This document shows positions 49,576 through 59,188 of a DNA stretch of 64,000 nucleotides, piece after piece. Numbering within the stretch: the first letter of the stretch is position 1; every line of letters begins with the position of its first letter. Origin of the DNA: JAWVEV01 sp033856535 (GTDB lineage: Bacteria; Actinomycetota; Thermoleophilia; Miltoncostaeales; Miltoncostaeaceae); the NCBI GenBank assembly GCA_033856535.1, contig JAWVEV010000098.1, forward strand, positions 3,528 through 67,527, in the 5' to 3' direction. The translations under genes and the position numbers were made by a program. The notes beneath the pieces are model-generated. The model was not told where the DNA came from and searched no databases. It was given only the letters and a program-made list of their open reading frames with translations.

Positions 49576-50424
49576 CTGCCTGAGCTGCCGGAGCTGCAGG
49601 CCCTCGCCGAGGGCCTCACGCGCGCGGTCGCCGGTCGGGCGATCGAGGGCGTCGCCGAGTGGCAGGCGGCGACCCTGAAGACCGCCGAGCCGCCGCTCGC
49701 CGCGCTGGAGGGCCGGGCCGTCGGCGAGGTCTGGCGCCGCGGCAAGCTGCTCGGGGTGACCGCCGGCGACCTGACGCTGGTGGTCCACCTGATGCAGGCC
49801 GGCCGGCTCGGGCTGGTGCCCTCTCGTGAGGGCCGCCCGGGGCGGACGGCCGCCCTCGACCTCCGCCTGGAGGGCGGCTCAACGCTGCGCCTGCGCGAGC
49901 TCTCGACCGAGCGCCGCGCCGGCGCCCACCTGCTCGACGCCGAGGGGCTGGCGCGCCACGAGCCGCTGCTGCGCCTGGGCCCCGAGCCACTCGGCCTGGA
50001 CGCCGCCGGCTGGCGGGAGGCGCTCGGCGCGCGGCCGGGGCGCCTGCACACCGCGCTGCGCGAGGGGCGCCGGGTGGCGGGCATCGGACGGGCGTACGCC
50101 AGCGACATCATGTGGGCCGCCCGGCTGGCCCCGTTCGCCTCGGTGCAGAAGCTGCCCGACGAGGCCTGGGCGCGGCTCGCGGCCGGCGCCGAGACGGTGC
50201 TCACCCAGGCGCTGGCCCGCGCCCGGGCGGCGATCGACGTGGAGCTCCCGACCCGCGAGCGGCGCGTCACCGTCGTGCACGGGCACCACGGGGAGCCGTG
50301 CCTGCGCTGCGCGACGGCGCTCGAGCGGGTCTCCTTCGAGGGCTACGAGCTGGTCTACTGCCCGACCTGCCAGACCGCCGGCAAGGTCTACGCGGACCGC
50401 CGCAGGAGCCGTTTCCTGCGCTGA
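49576..50424 (+). CDS. Fpg/Nei-family DNA glycosylase starting at CTG
   Basis: 282 residues. The enzyme removes oxidised bases using the N-terminal Pro as nucleophile. The only frame-consistent N-terminus is CTG-CCT-GAG, giving PELPELQALAEGL after initiator Met, exactly the Pro2-Glu3 start needed. An in-frame TAG lies at 49552 and no ATG, GTG or TTG occurs before GTG 49756, which would delete the active site. GGAGG sits 7 nt before the CTG. Later features: helix-two-turn-helix region (GIGRAYASDIMWAARL) and zinc finger CLRC-x16-CPTC. The substrate is likely 8-oxoG or formamidopyrimidine, or it may be Nei-like. Confidence 0.93.
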   Translation: MPELPELQALAEGLTRAVAGRAIEGVAEWQAATLKTAEPPLAALEGRAVGEVWRRGKLLGVTAGDLTLVVHLMQAGRLGLVPSREGRPGRTAALDLRLEGGSTLRLRELSTERRAGAHLLDAEGLARHEPLLRLGPEPLGLDAAGWREALGARPGRLHTALREGRRVAGIGRAYASDIMWAARLAPFASVQKLPDEAWARLAAGAETVLTQALARARAAIDVELPTRERRVTVVHGHHGEPCLRCATALERVSFEGYELVYCPTCQTAGKVYADRRRSRFLR

Positions 50425-50491
50425 GCCGGCTCGGCGTTCCGACCAATTCGCGCCGCGGTAAAGACTGGGCGAACCATCCGTGGGCCGGCCG

Positions 50492-50526
50492 GATCCGCCG
50501 ACCTAGCCTGTGAGCGTGGTCGGATC
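50492..50526. terminator. Imperfect hairpin between convergent fpg and secreted-protein genes
   Basis: GATCC-(GCC bulge)-GACC pairs with GGTCGGATC across a 14-nt loop, giving about 9 bp. It lies in the 294-bp gap between two convergent genes, which otherwise shows no supported coding sequence. There is no T-run, so terminator function is only likely by position. Confidence 0.35.
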
Positions 50527-50718
50527 GGTCCCGCCCCGAGCGCCGTCTGCCTCCTCGGCCCTCGCGGGCGGGCCGGATTCGCCACAATCAGACCGCGCGC
50601 GGCGTTCCGCCCGCGCTGCCGACCGCGCCATGCGGGGCGCACAGGTCGCCCCCTTCTGTGCCCCGCATCGGCGCGGCCTCGATCCGCGACGGATCGAGCG
50701 CCCCCCGCGGCCGACCCG

Positions 50719-52089
50719 CTACGTCTGCGGCCCGCCAGCCAGACGGAAGTTCCGCGTCGTCGCCGTCGCGCCGCGGGGGCCATCCTTGACCGTCACCACG
50801 AGGGCGTAGCGCCCGCCCGCCAGGCGGCCGAGCGTGACGCTCTTCACGCCGGCGCCGAGCCGCCGCTTCACGATCCGGCGCACGACCTTGCCGCCCCGGG
50901 TCTTCACGGTGATCGTCACGCGCGCGCTCCGGCGCAGCCAGAGCATCGCCGCGGGGGTGCCGTCGACACGGGCCACCCGGAGCCGCTGCAGCGTCGGCAC
51001 GGCCGCCGCCCGCACCGCCCGCTGGCCGATCTCGAGGGTCGGCGTGGTGGACGGCGCCTGCGGGTGCGACATCAGGCGCGGGTCGATCGGGCGGTCCGGC
51101 TCGTCGGGCTCGGGTTCCTGCGCCCGGGGCTTGTCGGGGCTCCCGCTCCCGGCCGGCGGGGCCGGTACCAGCACGGGGTCCGGGGTCGGGGTCGGCGGTG
51201 GCGCGGCCGCGCCCTCGGTGGTGAAGAAGAACTGCTGGACCGCCAGCGTGCCGTCGGTCGTGCGCCAGACCACCCGGGCGGTGTAGGTGCCGGCCTCCAG
51301 CGGGTTGACCGGGATCATCACCCCGCCGCCGGCGTAGAGGTCGCCGCCGCTCGCCTCGTCGACCACCCGCACCTCGACCGGGCCGTCCGGGCCGATGAGG
51401 CTGGCGTCGGTCGCGGTGAGCGCGTCGCCGAGGCCGGTCGAGTACAGCAGGATGTTCGGGCCGGTCGGCTGCCCCGCCGGGATGCCGACCGCGGTCTGCG
51501 GGACGCCGGTCGCCGACTGGGCCACCTGGGACCGCGGGACGTCGGCGCGGCCGTTGCCGGGGACGCTGTAGAACTCGGGCGCCCCCGAGGTGAACGCGTC
51601 CGGGTCGTACCGGAAGCGCATGCACTGGAAGCCGTAGCTCTCGAAGTAGCCGGCCTGCCGCATGCCGGGCGCCATGAGCAGGTACATGTGACCGGGCGAG
51701 ACGTCCCACGGAGAGCTCGTCGTGGTCCAGCGGCCGTAGCGGGCGAGCACCTCGGAGGCGGTGAAGTCGGTCCCGATGCGCGCGCCCTGCAGGCTGTAGC
51801 CCGGCGAGGCCGGCAGCTCTGCGTGGGTCAGGACGAACCCGTTGAGCGCCATGTACTGGTTGTGCAGCGCGCAGCCCGCGCTCAGCAGGTCGAGCGCCGT
51901 GACGCCGGCGGGGATGCCCTGGGCGGCCCGGCGCGCATTGAGTGCGTCCACCGCCTCCTGGGCGGTCAGGGCCATCGCGATGGTCGGAGCGGCCAGCAGC
52001 ACGCCGCACGCGACGGCGGCAGCGGTGAGCAACCGCTCTCCGACCGTCGCGCGGCCGTCCCGCCGCGCCGCCGTCGTCCTGCCCCTCAT
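50719..52089 (-). CDS. Secreted CAP-like protein with Pro-rich linker and C-terminal beta domain
   Basis: 456 residues. A signal peptide occupies about 20-42 ([21 protein letters not shown]). Residues 45-180 ([51 protein letters not shown]) look like a degenerate CAP domain. A beta-sandwich follows (~180-290: [42 protein letters not shown]), then a Pro/Glu linker, and a C-terminal domain ([35 protein letters not shown] onward) that resembles the end of the TolB-like protein at 34688. Function is unknown. Confidence 0.78.
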   Translation of the reverse strand: MRGRTTAARRDGRATVGERLLTAAAVACGVLLAAPTIAMALTAQEAVDALNARRAAQGIPAGVTALDLLSAGCALHNQYMALNGFVLTHAELPASPGYSLQGARIGTDFTASEVLARYGRWTTTSSPWDVSPGHMYLLMAPGMRQAGYFESYGFQCMRFRYDPDAFTSGAPEFYSVPGNGRADVPRSQVAQSATGVPQTAVGIPAGQPTGPNILLYSTGLGDALTATDASLIGPDGPVEVRVVDEASGGDLYAGGGVMIPVNPLEAGTYTARVVWRTTDGTLAVQQFFFTTEGAAAPPPTPTPDPVLVPAPPAGSGSPDKPRAQEPEPDEPDRPIDPRLMSHPQAPSTTPTLEIGQRAVRAAAVPTLQRLRVARVDGTPAAMLWLRRSARVTITVKTRGGKVVRRIVKRRLGAGVKSVTLGRLAGGRYALVVTVKDGPRGATATTRNFRLAGGPQT

Positions 52090-52403
52090 CCCGACCCTCC
52101 AGGCCGACCGCCCGCATGGTCCCTGTTGCTCGAAGCGCCCTTCGGGCAGGGGTTTGGCGCGAGTCGAAGGCGATCCTCCCTCAGGGTCGCGGGCGGGCGC
52201 AAGCTCCCCGGACGGGGGGGAACCCCACCTGCAACGCGGTGCGACACCGCGCGTCGTTGCACGGACCCGGCGGCCCGCGTCGCTGTCCGGAGGTCGTCGG
52301 GAATCCTGCAGATCATGTCGCAGGCCCCGGACGGCGCTCGGAGCGGCGTCCGGAGACGCCGAAGGGCCATAGTTCGTCCGCCGACCGATCGAGGAGACGA
52401 ACG
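52090..52403. other. Intergenic region between divergent secreted-protein and methyltransferase genes
   Basis: About 314 bp without a supported gene. It contains a long imperfect stem (TGCAACG...CGTTGCA, about 52231-52262, inner CGGTG/CACCG) and a perfect GGCGTC-CGGA-GACGCC hairpin (52345-52360), then GAGGAG 10 nt before the methyltransferase ATG. These may form a structured leader. No -35/-10 pair is obvious. Confidence 0.4.
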
Positions 52404-53422
<1,019 letters not shown>

Positions 53423-53426
<4 letters not shown>

Positions 53427-54310
53427 AGACCCAGGCGGGTGAGCATCGCGGGGTCCTCCCGCCAGTGCCGGCGGACCCTGACGGTGAGGTCGAGGTGGAC
53501 CTCGGTGCCCCAGGCCCGGGCGAGCGTCGCCCGGGCCGCCGCGCCGATGTCGCGCACCATCGACCCGCCGCGCCCGACCACGATCCCCTTCTGGGACTCG
53601 GTCTCGACCACGAGGCCGGCGCGCACCACCAGGCCGCCGGTCTTGGCGGGGTCGATCTCCTGGACGTCGACGGCCAGCGCGTGCGGCAGCTCCTGGCGCA
53701 GGCGGGCCAGGGCCGCCTCGCGGATGAGCTCGGCCGCCAGCTCCTCCTCGGTCTGATCGGTCGCCACGCCGGGCGGGAAGAACGCCGGCCCCTCCCCGAG
53801 CAGCCGCGGCAGGTCGGCGCGCAGGGCATCGAGGCCGTCGCCGGTGAGGGCGCTCACCGGGTGGAGGGCGATCAGGTCATCCCCGAGCACGGCCGCCGCC
53901 GCCGCGATGGCCTCGGCGATGCGGCCCGGGTCGACCCGGTCGACCTGGTTCACCACCGCGATCGCCGGTCGCCCCGCCGCCCGCAGGCGCTCGGCGATGA
54001 AGCGGTCGCCCGGGCCGCTGGGCTCGGCGGCGTTCACCACGAAGAGCGCCGCGTCGGCGTCGGCCAGGGTCTGGTCGACCGTCGCCTGCATGCGCGCGGT
54101 CAACTGGTCGACCGATCGCTGGAACCCGGGCAGATCCAGCAGGACCGCCTGCCAGTCCTCGCCGTGCACGACGGCGCTGATGCGCCGGCGCGAGGTCTGC
54201 GGCCGGGGCGACACGGCCGCCACGTGCCGGCCCGCGAGCGCGTTGGCGAGCGTGGACTTGCCCACGTTCGGGCGCCCGGCGAGCGCCACCAAACCCGAGC
54301 GGTGGCTCAT
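53423..54310 (-). CDS. era: GTPase Era
   Basis: 295 residues. It acts in 30S ribosome assembly. G1 GRPNVGKS (about 13-20), a switch segment [12 protein letters not shown]3 DLPG in place of DTPG, and G4 NQVD in place of NKxD; both depart from the usual motifs. The C-terminal KH domain has [15 protein letters not shown] and binds the 3' end of 16S rRNA. It is the last gene of the housekeeping operon and overlaps cdd by 4 nt. Confidence 0.93.
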
Positions 54311-54690
54311 CGCGGGAACGCGAACGGGTCGGGGAGGAGGTCGGACAACGGGCGCTGGACGATACCGGCGCCCTCGTCCATCACCACCACGATTCCGGCG
54401 CCGAACTCGGCCAGGGTCTGGCGGCAGGCCCCGCAGGGGACGATCGGCGCGCCGTCGGCGCGGGCCACGGCGATGCGCGTGAAGGCCCGTTCGCCGTCGG
54501 TCACGGCCCGTGCCAGCGCCGCCTGCTCGGCGCAGGTGGCGAGCCGGTAGGAGGCGTTCTCGACGTTGACTCCGGGGTACACGGCGCCGGATGCGGCCTC
54601 GAGGGCCGCCCCCACCCGCAGGCCGCTGTACGGGGCGTGAGCATGCTCCGCGGCGGCGCGCGCCGCCGCGTACAGATCCTCAGGACTCAT
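54307..54690 (-). CDS. cdd: Cytidine deaminase
   Basis: 127 residues, the tetrameric Cdd type. HAPYSGLRVGAALEAASGAVYPGVNVENASYRLATCAEQAAL supplies the CAE zinc/acid motif and PCGACRQTLAEFG the other two zinc Cys. It deaminates cytidine and deoxycytidine. ATG 54690 overlaps the dgk/PAP2 stop (ATGA); an ATG 6 nt upstream is also possible. Its place between dgk and era is the classic order in Gram-positive bacteria. Confidence 0.95.
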   Translation of the reverse strand: MSPEDLYAAARAAAEHAHAPYSGLRVGAALEAASGAVYPGVNVENASYRLATCAEQAALARAVTDGERAFTRIAVARADGAPIVPCGACRQTLAEFGAGIVVVMDEGAGIVQRPLSDLLPDPFAFPR

Positions 54691-55490
54691 CCCCATAGCT
54701 GGAACAGGATGATCGTGAGCCCGGCGCCGAGCACCGCGCCGGCGGCCACCTCGACCGCCGAGTGGATGCCCGCCTCCACGCGCGACTGCGCCACCAGCAG
54801 GGCCATCAGGAATGCCAGCGTCGAGACCAGCGCGGCGTGCCGCAGCGGCTCGGCCACCACCGTGATCGCGGTCCAGGCGGCGAAGGCCGCCGCCGCGTGG
54901 CCGGAGGGCAGGCCGCCGCGCAGGGGGGTGCCGCGCCCCGTGGCCGCCTTCAGCGCGATGGTCGCGATGACCACCACGATCAGCGCGACCACCACCAGGT
55001 GGGTCGGCGAGCGGCGGACCCCCAGCAGCAGGTCGCCGGTCGGCTGGGTGAAGTGGTCGTAGAAGATCAGGTAGGCGACGCCGAGCGCGTTGACCGTCGC
55101 CACCAGCACCGCGCCGGCCGCCACGTCCTTCGCGATCTTCACCAGCGGGTGGTAGGTGTCGATCACCGCGTCCACGGCCGCCTCGATCGCCGTGTTGAAC
55201 ATCTCGGCGACCAGCACCAGGCTGATCGCCCCGAGCACCGCCGCCAGCTCCAGCCGCGACACGTCGAAGAGCAGCCCGAGCACCAGCGCGACCACCGCCG
55301 CGCTCATGTGCACCTTCATGTTCCGCTGCGTGCGCAGGCAGTAGACGATCCCCTCGAACGCCCAGGTGAAGGACCAGCGCAGTGACTCCTGGGGCGGGAG
55401 CCCCGAGGGGTCCTCGCCGCCCGCGCGGGCCCGGCGCCGCAGCCCGCGGCGCGGGCGCGGCGGACCGGGCGGCGGGTCGGTCGTGGTCAC
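54687..55490 (-). CDS. Diacylglycerol/undecaprenol kinase fused to PAP2 phosphatase
   Basis: 267 residues with two domains. Residues ~38-125 are a DgkA-type kinase: RWSFTWAFEGIVYCLRTQRNMKVHM and the active EMFNTAIEAAVDAV helix. Residues ~155-266 are a PAP2 phosphatase: LPSGHAAAAFA and SRVEAGIHSAVEVAAGAVLG, with catalytic His in each, although the first KxxxxxxRP motif is weak (KAATGRGTP). The fusion could both phosphorylate and dephosphorylate undecaprenol or diacylglycerol at the membrane. The N-terminus is Pro/Arg-rich. It overlaps ybeY and cdd by 4 nt. Confidence 0.9.
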   Translation of the reverse strand: MTTTDPPPGPPRPRRGLRRRARAGGEDPSGLPPQESLRWSFTWAFEGIVYCLRTQRNMKVHMSAAVVALVLGLLFDVSRLELAAVLGAISLVLVAEMFNTAIEAAVDAVIDTYHPLVKIAKDVAAGAVLVATVNALGVAYLIFYDHFTQPTGDLLLGVRRSPTHLVVVALIVVVIATIALKAATGRGTPLRGGLPSGHAAAAFAAWTAITVVAEPLRHAALVSTLAFLMALLVAQSRVEAGIHSAVEVAAGAVLGAGLTIILFQLWG

Positions 55491-55897
55491 GGTCCCGCGG
55501 GCTCGACCAGGAGCTCGTCCTGAAGGGCGAGCATCTGCCCCTCGTCGGTCTCGTGGTCATAGCCGAGCAGGTGCAGCAGCCCGTGCACGACCAGCGTCTC
55601 GAGCGGGTCCTCGGCGGCGGCCGGGCAGATGATCACGTCGCCGAGCTCGGGCGGCGGACCGTCCTCGGGCCAGCCGTCGGCCAGGTCGGGTCCGTCGAGC
55701 GGGAACGAGAGCACGTCGGTCGCCTTGTCGATCGCGCGGTGCTCGGCGTTCAGCGCGCGCATCCGCTCGGGGCCGACGACCATCAGCCCGATCGTCGCCT
55801 CCCCGATCTCGAGCCGCTCGGCCGTGCGCCGCAGGCACTCCACCAGCGGCGGCGTCTCCACCTCGGGGAGCTCGGACTGGACCTCGACCTCGATCAC
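55487..55897 (-). CDS. ybeY: Endoribonuclease YbeY
   Basis: 136 residues. The metal site HGLLHLLGYDHETDE gives the three His ligands, and LNAEHRAIDKATDVLSFPLDGP is the family motif. It matures 16S rRNA 3' ends and takes part in ribosome quality control. The start overlaps the phoH stop by 4 nt, the usual phoH-ybeY pairing. Confidence 0.95.
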   Translation of the reverse strand: MIEVEVQSELPEVETPPLVECLRRTAERLEIGEATIGLMVVGPERMRALNAEHRAIDKATDVLSFPLDGPDLADGWPEDGPPPELGDVIICPAAAEDPLETLVVHGLLHLLGYDHETDEGQMLALQDELLVEPAGP

Positions 55898-56865
55898 TTG
55901 GCCGGCGCCTCCTCGGCCACCCCGTACGCGTCGACGATCCGCTGCACCAGCTTGTGTCGCACCACGTCGCGGCGGTCGAGCGGAACGAAGGCGATGTCCT
56001 CCACCCCGCTCAGCACGTCCGTGACGGCCACGAGCCCCGAGCGCCGGTCGCGCGGCAGGTCGATCTGGGTGACGTCCCCGGTGACCACCATGCGCGAGCC
56101 GAAGCCCAGCCGGGTGAGGAACATCTTCATCTGCTCGGTCGTGGTGTTCTGCGCCTCGTCCAGGATGATGAAGCTGTCGTTGAGGGTTCGCCCACGCATG
56201 AAGGCGAGCGGCGCCACCTCGATCTGGCCGCGCGCGAAGAGCGCCTCCACCCGCTCGGCCTCGAGCATGTCGTAGAGCGCGTCGAACAGCGGCCGGAGAT
56301 ACGGGTCGACCTTCGCCTGCAGGTCGCCCGGCAGGAACCCGAGCCGCTCCCCCGCCTCGACCGCCGGTCGCGTGAGGATGATCCGGCCCACCTGGCGCGC
56401 CATGAGCGCCGCCGTGGCGAGGGCGACGGCGAGGTAGGTCTTCCCCGTGCCGGCCGGGCCGATCCCGAAGGTGATCGTGTGCTTGCGGATCGCGTCGCAG
56501 TAGGTCTTCTGGCCGACCGTGCGCGGCGTGACGGTCGCCTGGCGGTTGCGCCAGATGACGTCGTCGAGGATCCCGCGCACCGGCTGGTCCCCCTCGACCG
56601 CGCTGGCGACCGCCTCGACCGCCGCCGGCCCCAGGCCGCGCCCGGCCCTCACAAGCCCGGCCAGCTCCTCGATGACCGCCTCGGCCGAGGCCACCTCGCG
56701 CTGGCCGCCCGAGAGCGTGAGCCGGTTGCCGCGCAGGTCCAGCGACAGGCGCAGGCGCTCCTCCAGCGAGCGCAGCACGCGGTCCTGCTCCCCGGCCAGC
56801 TCGACCGCCACCGGGTCGGACAGCTCCATGACCCGCTCCACCCGCGGCTCCTCGCCGGCGCTCAC
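55894..56865 (-). CDS. phoH: PhoH-family ATPase
   Basis: 323 residues. An N-terminal KH-like segment (LSGGQREVASAEAVIEELAGL) is followed by TPRTVGQKTYCDAIRKHTITFGIGPAGTGKTYLAVA (Walker A GPAGTGKT near 150), RPAVEAGERLGFLPGD, the Walker B-like FIILDEAQNTT and GDVTQIDLPR. It is a cytosolic RNA-associated ATPase, thought to act with YbeY. GTG 56865 overlaps the HIT gene stop (GTGA). Confidence 0.94.
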   Translation of the reverse strand: MSAGEEPRVERVMELSDPVAVELAGEQDRVLRSLEERLRLSLDLRGNRLTLSGGQREVASAEAVIEELAGLVRAGRGLGPAAVEAVASAVEGDQPVRGILDDVIWRNRQATVTPRTVGQKTYCDAIRKHTITFGIGPAGTGKTYLAVALATAALMARQVGRIILTRPAVEAGERLGFLPGDLQAKVDPYLRPLFDALYDMLEAERVEALFARGQIEVAPLAFMRGRTLNDSFIILDEAQNTTTEQMKMFLTRLGFGSRMVVTGDVTQIDLPRDRRSGLVAVTDVLSGVEDIAFVPLDRRDVVRHKLVQRIVDAYGVAEEAPAK

Positions 56866-57203
56866 ATCGTGTCGGATAGCGGCGCTCCTCCCATGACGTG
56901 CCAGTGCAGATGGAAGACGCTCTGGCGGGCGTCGGGGCCGTGGTTGGTCGTCACGCGGTAGCCGGAGCCGTCGAGGCCGGCCTCGCTCGCCACCGCGGCG
57001 ATGAACGGCAGCATCCCGGCGCGCTCGCCCTCCGACAGCTCGCCGATCGCGGCGATCGAGCCGATGTGGCGGACCGGGATCACCACCAGGTGGACCGGGG
57101 CCTTCGGGGAGATGTCGCGGAAGGCGACGAAGTCCTCGTCGCGGCGGACCACGTCGGCCGGCGCGTCGCCGGCCGCGATGGCGCAGAAGATGCAGTCAGC
57201 CAC
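56862..57203 (-). CDS. HIT-family (HINT-like) nucleotide-binding protein
   Basis: 113 residues. DCIFCAIAAGDAPADVV start with two zinc-type Cys, FRDISPKAPVHLVVIPVRHI, and the histidine triad VFHLHWHVMGG. HINT proteins hydrolyse nucleoside phosphoramidates. GTG 57203 is the family start. It overlaps mtaB by 8 nt upstream and phoH by 4 nt downstream. Confidence 0.93.
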   Translation of the reverse strand: MADCIFCAIAAGDAPADVVRRDEDFVAFRDISPKAPVHLVVIPVRHIGSIAAIGELSEGERAGMLPFIAAVASEAGLDGSGYRVTTNHGPDARQSVFHLHWHVMGGAPLSDTM

Positions 57204-58437
57204 GGGGCCTCCCCTCCAGGTGCTCGCCGGCCAGCCCGGCGACCTCCACGGGCACCAGGTCGCCCGGCTCCCCCGCTCCGGCCGGCAGCACGAAGCGGCT
57301 GTAGTCCGCCCCGAGCCCGGTGAGCGTGCCGTCCTCCAGGCGCTTTTCGACCAGCACCGCATCGCGCCCGCCCACGCGGCCGAGCCGGTGGGCGAAGCCG
57401 AGCCGGTCCGAGAGGTCGCGCAGGCGCCGGCTGCGCTCCTTCTTGGCCTCGGCGGTCACGGCGTCGTCGGCCATCGCGGCGTCGGTTCCCGGACGGGGCG
57501 AGTAGCTGAACACGTGGACCTTGCTCATCCCGAGCTCCTCGGCCATCCGGGCGGTCGCCGCGAAGGCCTCCTCCGACTCGCCGGGGAAGCCGACGATCGC
57601 GTCGGTGGTGAGGTTGAGGCCGGGCAGCGCGGCCCTCGCGCGCTCGGCCGCGGCGCGGTACGCGTCGGCCGAGTAGCGCCGGCGCATCGCCCGGAGCACC
57701 CCGTCGTCGCCGCTCTGAAGCGGCACGTGCAGGTGCGGCGCGGCGGTCGGCGTCTCGGCCATGGCGGCCAGGAAGCGCTCGTCGAGGCTGTTCGGCTCGA
57801 TCGAGGAGACGCGCAGCCGCGCCAGGCCGTCCAGGCGCCCGAGCGCCCGCACCAGGTCGGCCAGGTCGGCGCCGCCGCGCGGGTCGCGGTAGGTGCCGAC
57901 GTTGATCCCGGTGACGACCAGCTCCGGGTGGCCCTCGTCGATCCGCCGGCGGGCGTCGGCCAGGATCCGCGCCAGCGGCCGGCTCTCGGCGCGCCCGCGG
58001 GTGGTCGGGATGATGCAGAAGGAGCAGGCCGAGTCACAGCCGTTCTGCACCTTGACGAAGGCGCGCGTGCGGCCGGGCAGGCGCGGGGCGTCGTCGGCGC
58101 AGGCCGTCCCCCGCCCCCCGCCCAGCAGGTCCACGATCTCGCGCGCGGCCCGGTCGGCCGAGCCGGGCAGGACCGTCACGCGATCGGCCGCGAACTGGCC
58201 GGCGTTCAGGTTCACCGCGCAGCCCGAGACGAAGGTGCGCCCGCGCCGCGCGCCGCGGTTCACCTGCTGGCGGCTCTTGCGCTCGGCCTCGAGCGTCAGC
58301 GCGCAGGTGTTCACCACGTGGATCTCGGCCGCCTCGGGCGCCGCCTCGCGGTGGCCCGCGTCGAGGAGCGCGTCACGGATCAGGGAGGCGTCGGCCTGGC
58401 TCACCTTGCAGCCCAGGAAACGGACCGAGAACCTAAT
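57196..58437 (-). CDS. mtaB: tRNA t6A37 methylthiotransferase MtaB, apparently starting at ATT
   Basis: 413 residues if started at ATT 58437. It is a radical SAM enzyme adding a methylthio group to t6A at position 37 of tRNA. The N-terminal UPF0004 domain has Cys in FLGCKVSQ, HVVNTCAL and VSGCAV. The radical SAM domain has KVQNGCDSACSFCIIPTTRG, and a TRAM-like C-terminus follows. The first standard start, GTG 58404, would cut off RFSVRFLGCK, including one cluster Cys. ATT-AGG-TTC overlaps the rsmE TAG, and GGAGG lies 9 nt upstream. CTG 58413 is a weaker option. Confidence 0.92.
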   Translation of the reverse strand: MRFSVRFLGCKVSQADASLIRDALLDAGHREAAPEAAEIHVVNTCALTLEAERKSRQQVNRGARRGRTFVSGCAVNLNAGQFAADRVTVLPGSADRAAREIVDLLGGGRGTACADDAPRLPGRTRAFVKVQNGCDSACSFCIIPTTRGRAESRPLARILADARRRIDEGHPELVVTGINVGTYRDPRGGADLADLVRALGRLDGLARLRVSSIEPNSLDERFLAAMAETPTAAPHLHVPLQSGDDGVLRAMRRRYSADAYRAAAERARAALPGLNLTTDAIVGFPGESEEAFAATARMAEELGMSKVHVFSYSPRPGTDAAMADDAVTAEAKKERSRRLRDLSDRLGFAHRLGRVGGRDAVLVEKRLEDGTLTGLGADYSRFVLPAGAGEPGDLVPVEVAGLAGEHLEGRPRG

Positions 58438-59188
58438 GAGGCGCGCCCTCCCCGGTCTCCGCGAAGCGGCCGGACGCCCCCAGGGCGAGGCTCATCGCGA
58501 CCAGGGCGGCGGTCTCGGCGCGGAGGGTCACCGGACCCAGGCGGCAGGCCGCCAGGCCGGCGTCGCGGGCGGCGCCCAGCTCGGCCTCGGAGAAGCCGGC
58601 CTCGGGCCCGACGAAGAGCGCAGCGGGCGACGCGGGGCCGCGCCCCAGGGCGTCGGTCAAGGCCACCTCTCCGCGTGCGTCGATCAGGTATCCCCCGGCC
58701 GGTCGGACCTCGTCCAGCGCGTCGCCGAACGGTACCAGCCCCTCCACCTCCAGCAGGTGCCCGTGGCCCGCCTGCCGAGCCGCCGCGCCGGCCAGCCGGC
58801 GCAGGCGATCCAGGCGCCGCGCGGCGGCCTCGGGAGCCGGCGTGCGCCGGCCCCGCTCGGCCGTCACCAGCACCACCCGCGCGACCCCCAGCTCGGCCGC
58901 CTTCTCGACGACCAGGTCCAGCCGGTTGCCCTCGATCAGCCCCTGGTAGAGCACGACCGGGGCGGGCGCCGGCGCGGGCCGCGGCGCCTCGACCCGGACC
59001 GTCGCCGGCGGGCCGGTGGCGATCACCGTGGCGGGCCAGAGGCGGCCGGCGCCGTCGGTGAGCTCCAGTCGGTCGCCGGGGCCGCGGCGCACCACCCGCA
59101 CCAGGTGCCGGGTGTCCTCCTCCGACAGCGCCACGGTGTCGCCCTCGCGCGGGGCCTCGCTCACCAGATAGCGGAAGACGTGCCTCAC
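58433..59188 (-). CDS. rsmE: 16S rRNA m3U1498 methyltransferase RsmE
   Basis: 251 residues. The PUA-like N-terminus (HVFRYLVSEAPREGDTVALSEEDTRHLVRVVRRGPGDRLELTDGAGRLW) is followed by a SPOUT knot domain with LIEGNRLDLVVEKAAELGV, ALFVGPEAGFSEAEL and LGPVTLRAETAALVAM. GTG 59188 overlaps the prmA stop by 4 nt (GTGA). The order prmA-rsmE-mtaB is common in Gram-positive genomes. Confidence 0.95.
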   Translation of the reverse strand: MRHVFRYLVSEAPREGDTVALSEEDTRHLVRVVRRGPGDRLELTDGAGRLWPATVIATGPPATVRVEAPRPAPAPAPVVLYQGLIEGNRLDLVVEKAAELGVARVVLVTAERGRRTPAPEAAARRLDRLRRLAGAAARQAGHGHLLEVEGLVPFGDALDEVRPAGGYLIDARGEVALTDALGRGPASPAALFVGPEAGFSEAELGAARDAGLAACRLGPVTLRAETAALVAMSLALGASGRFAETGEGAPH

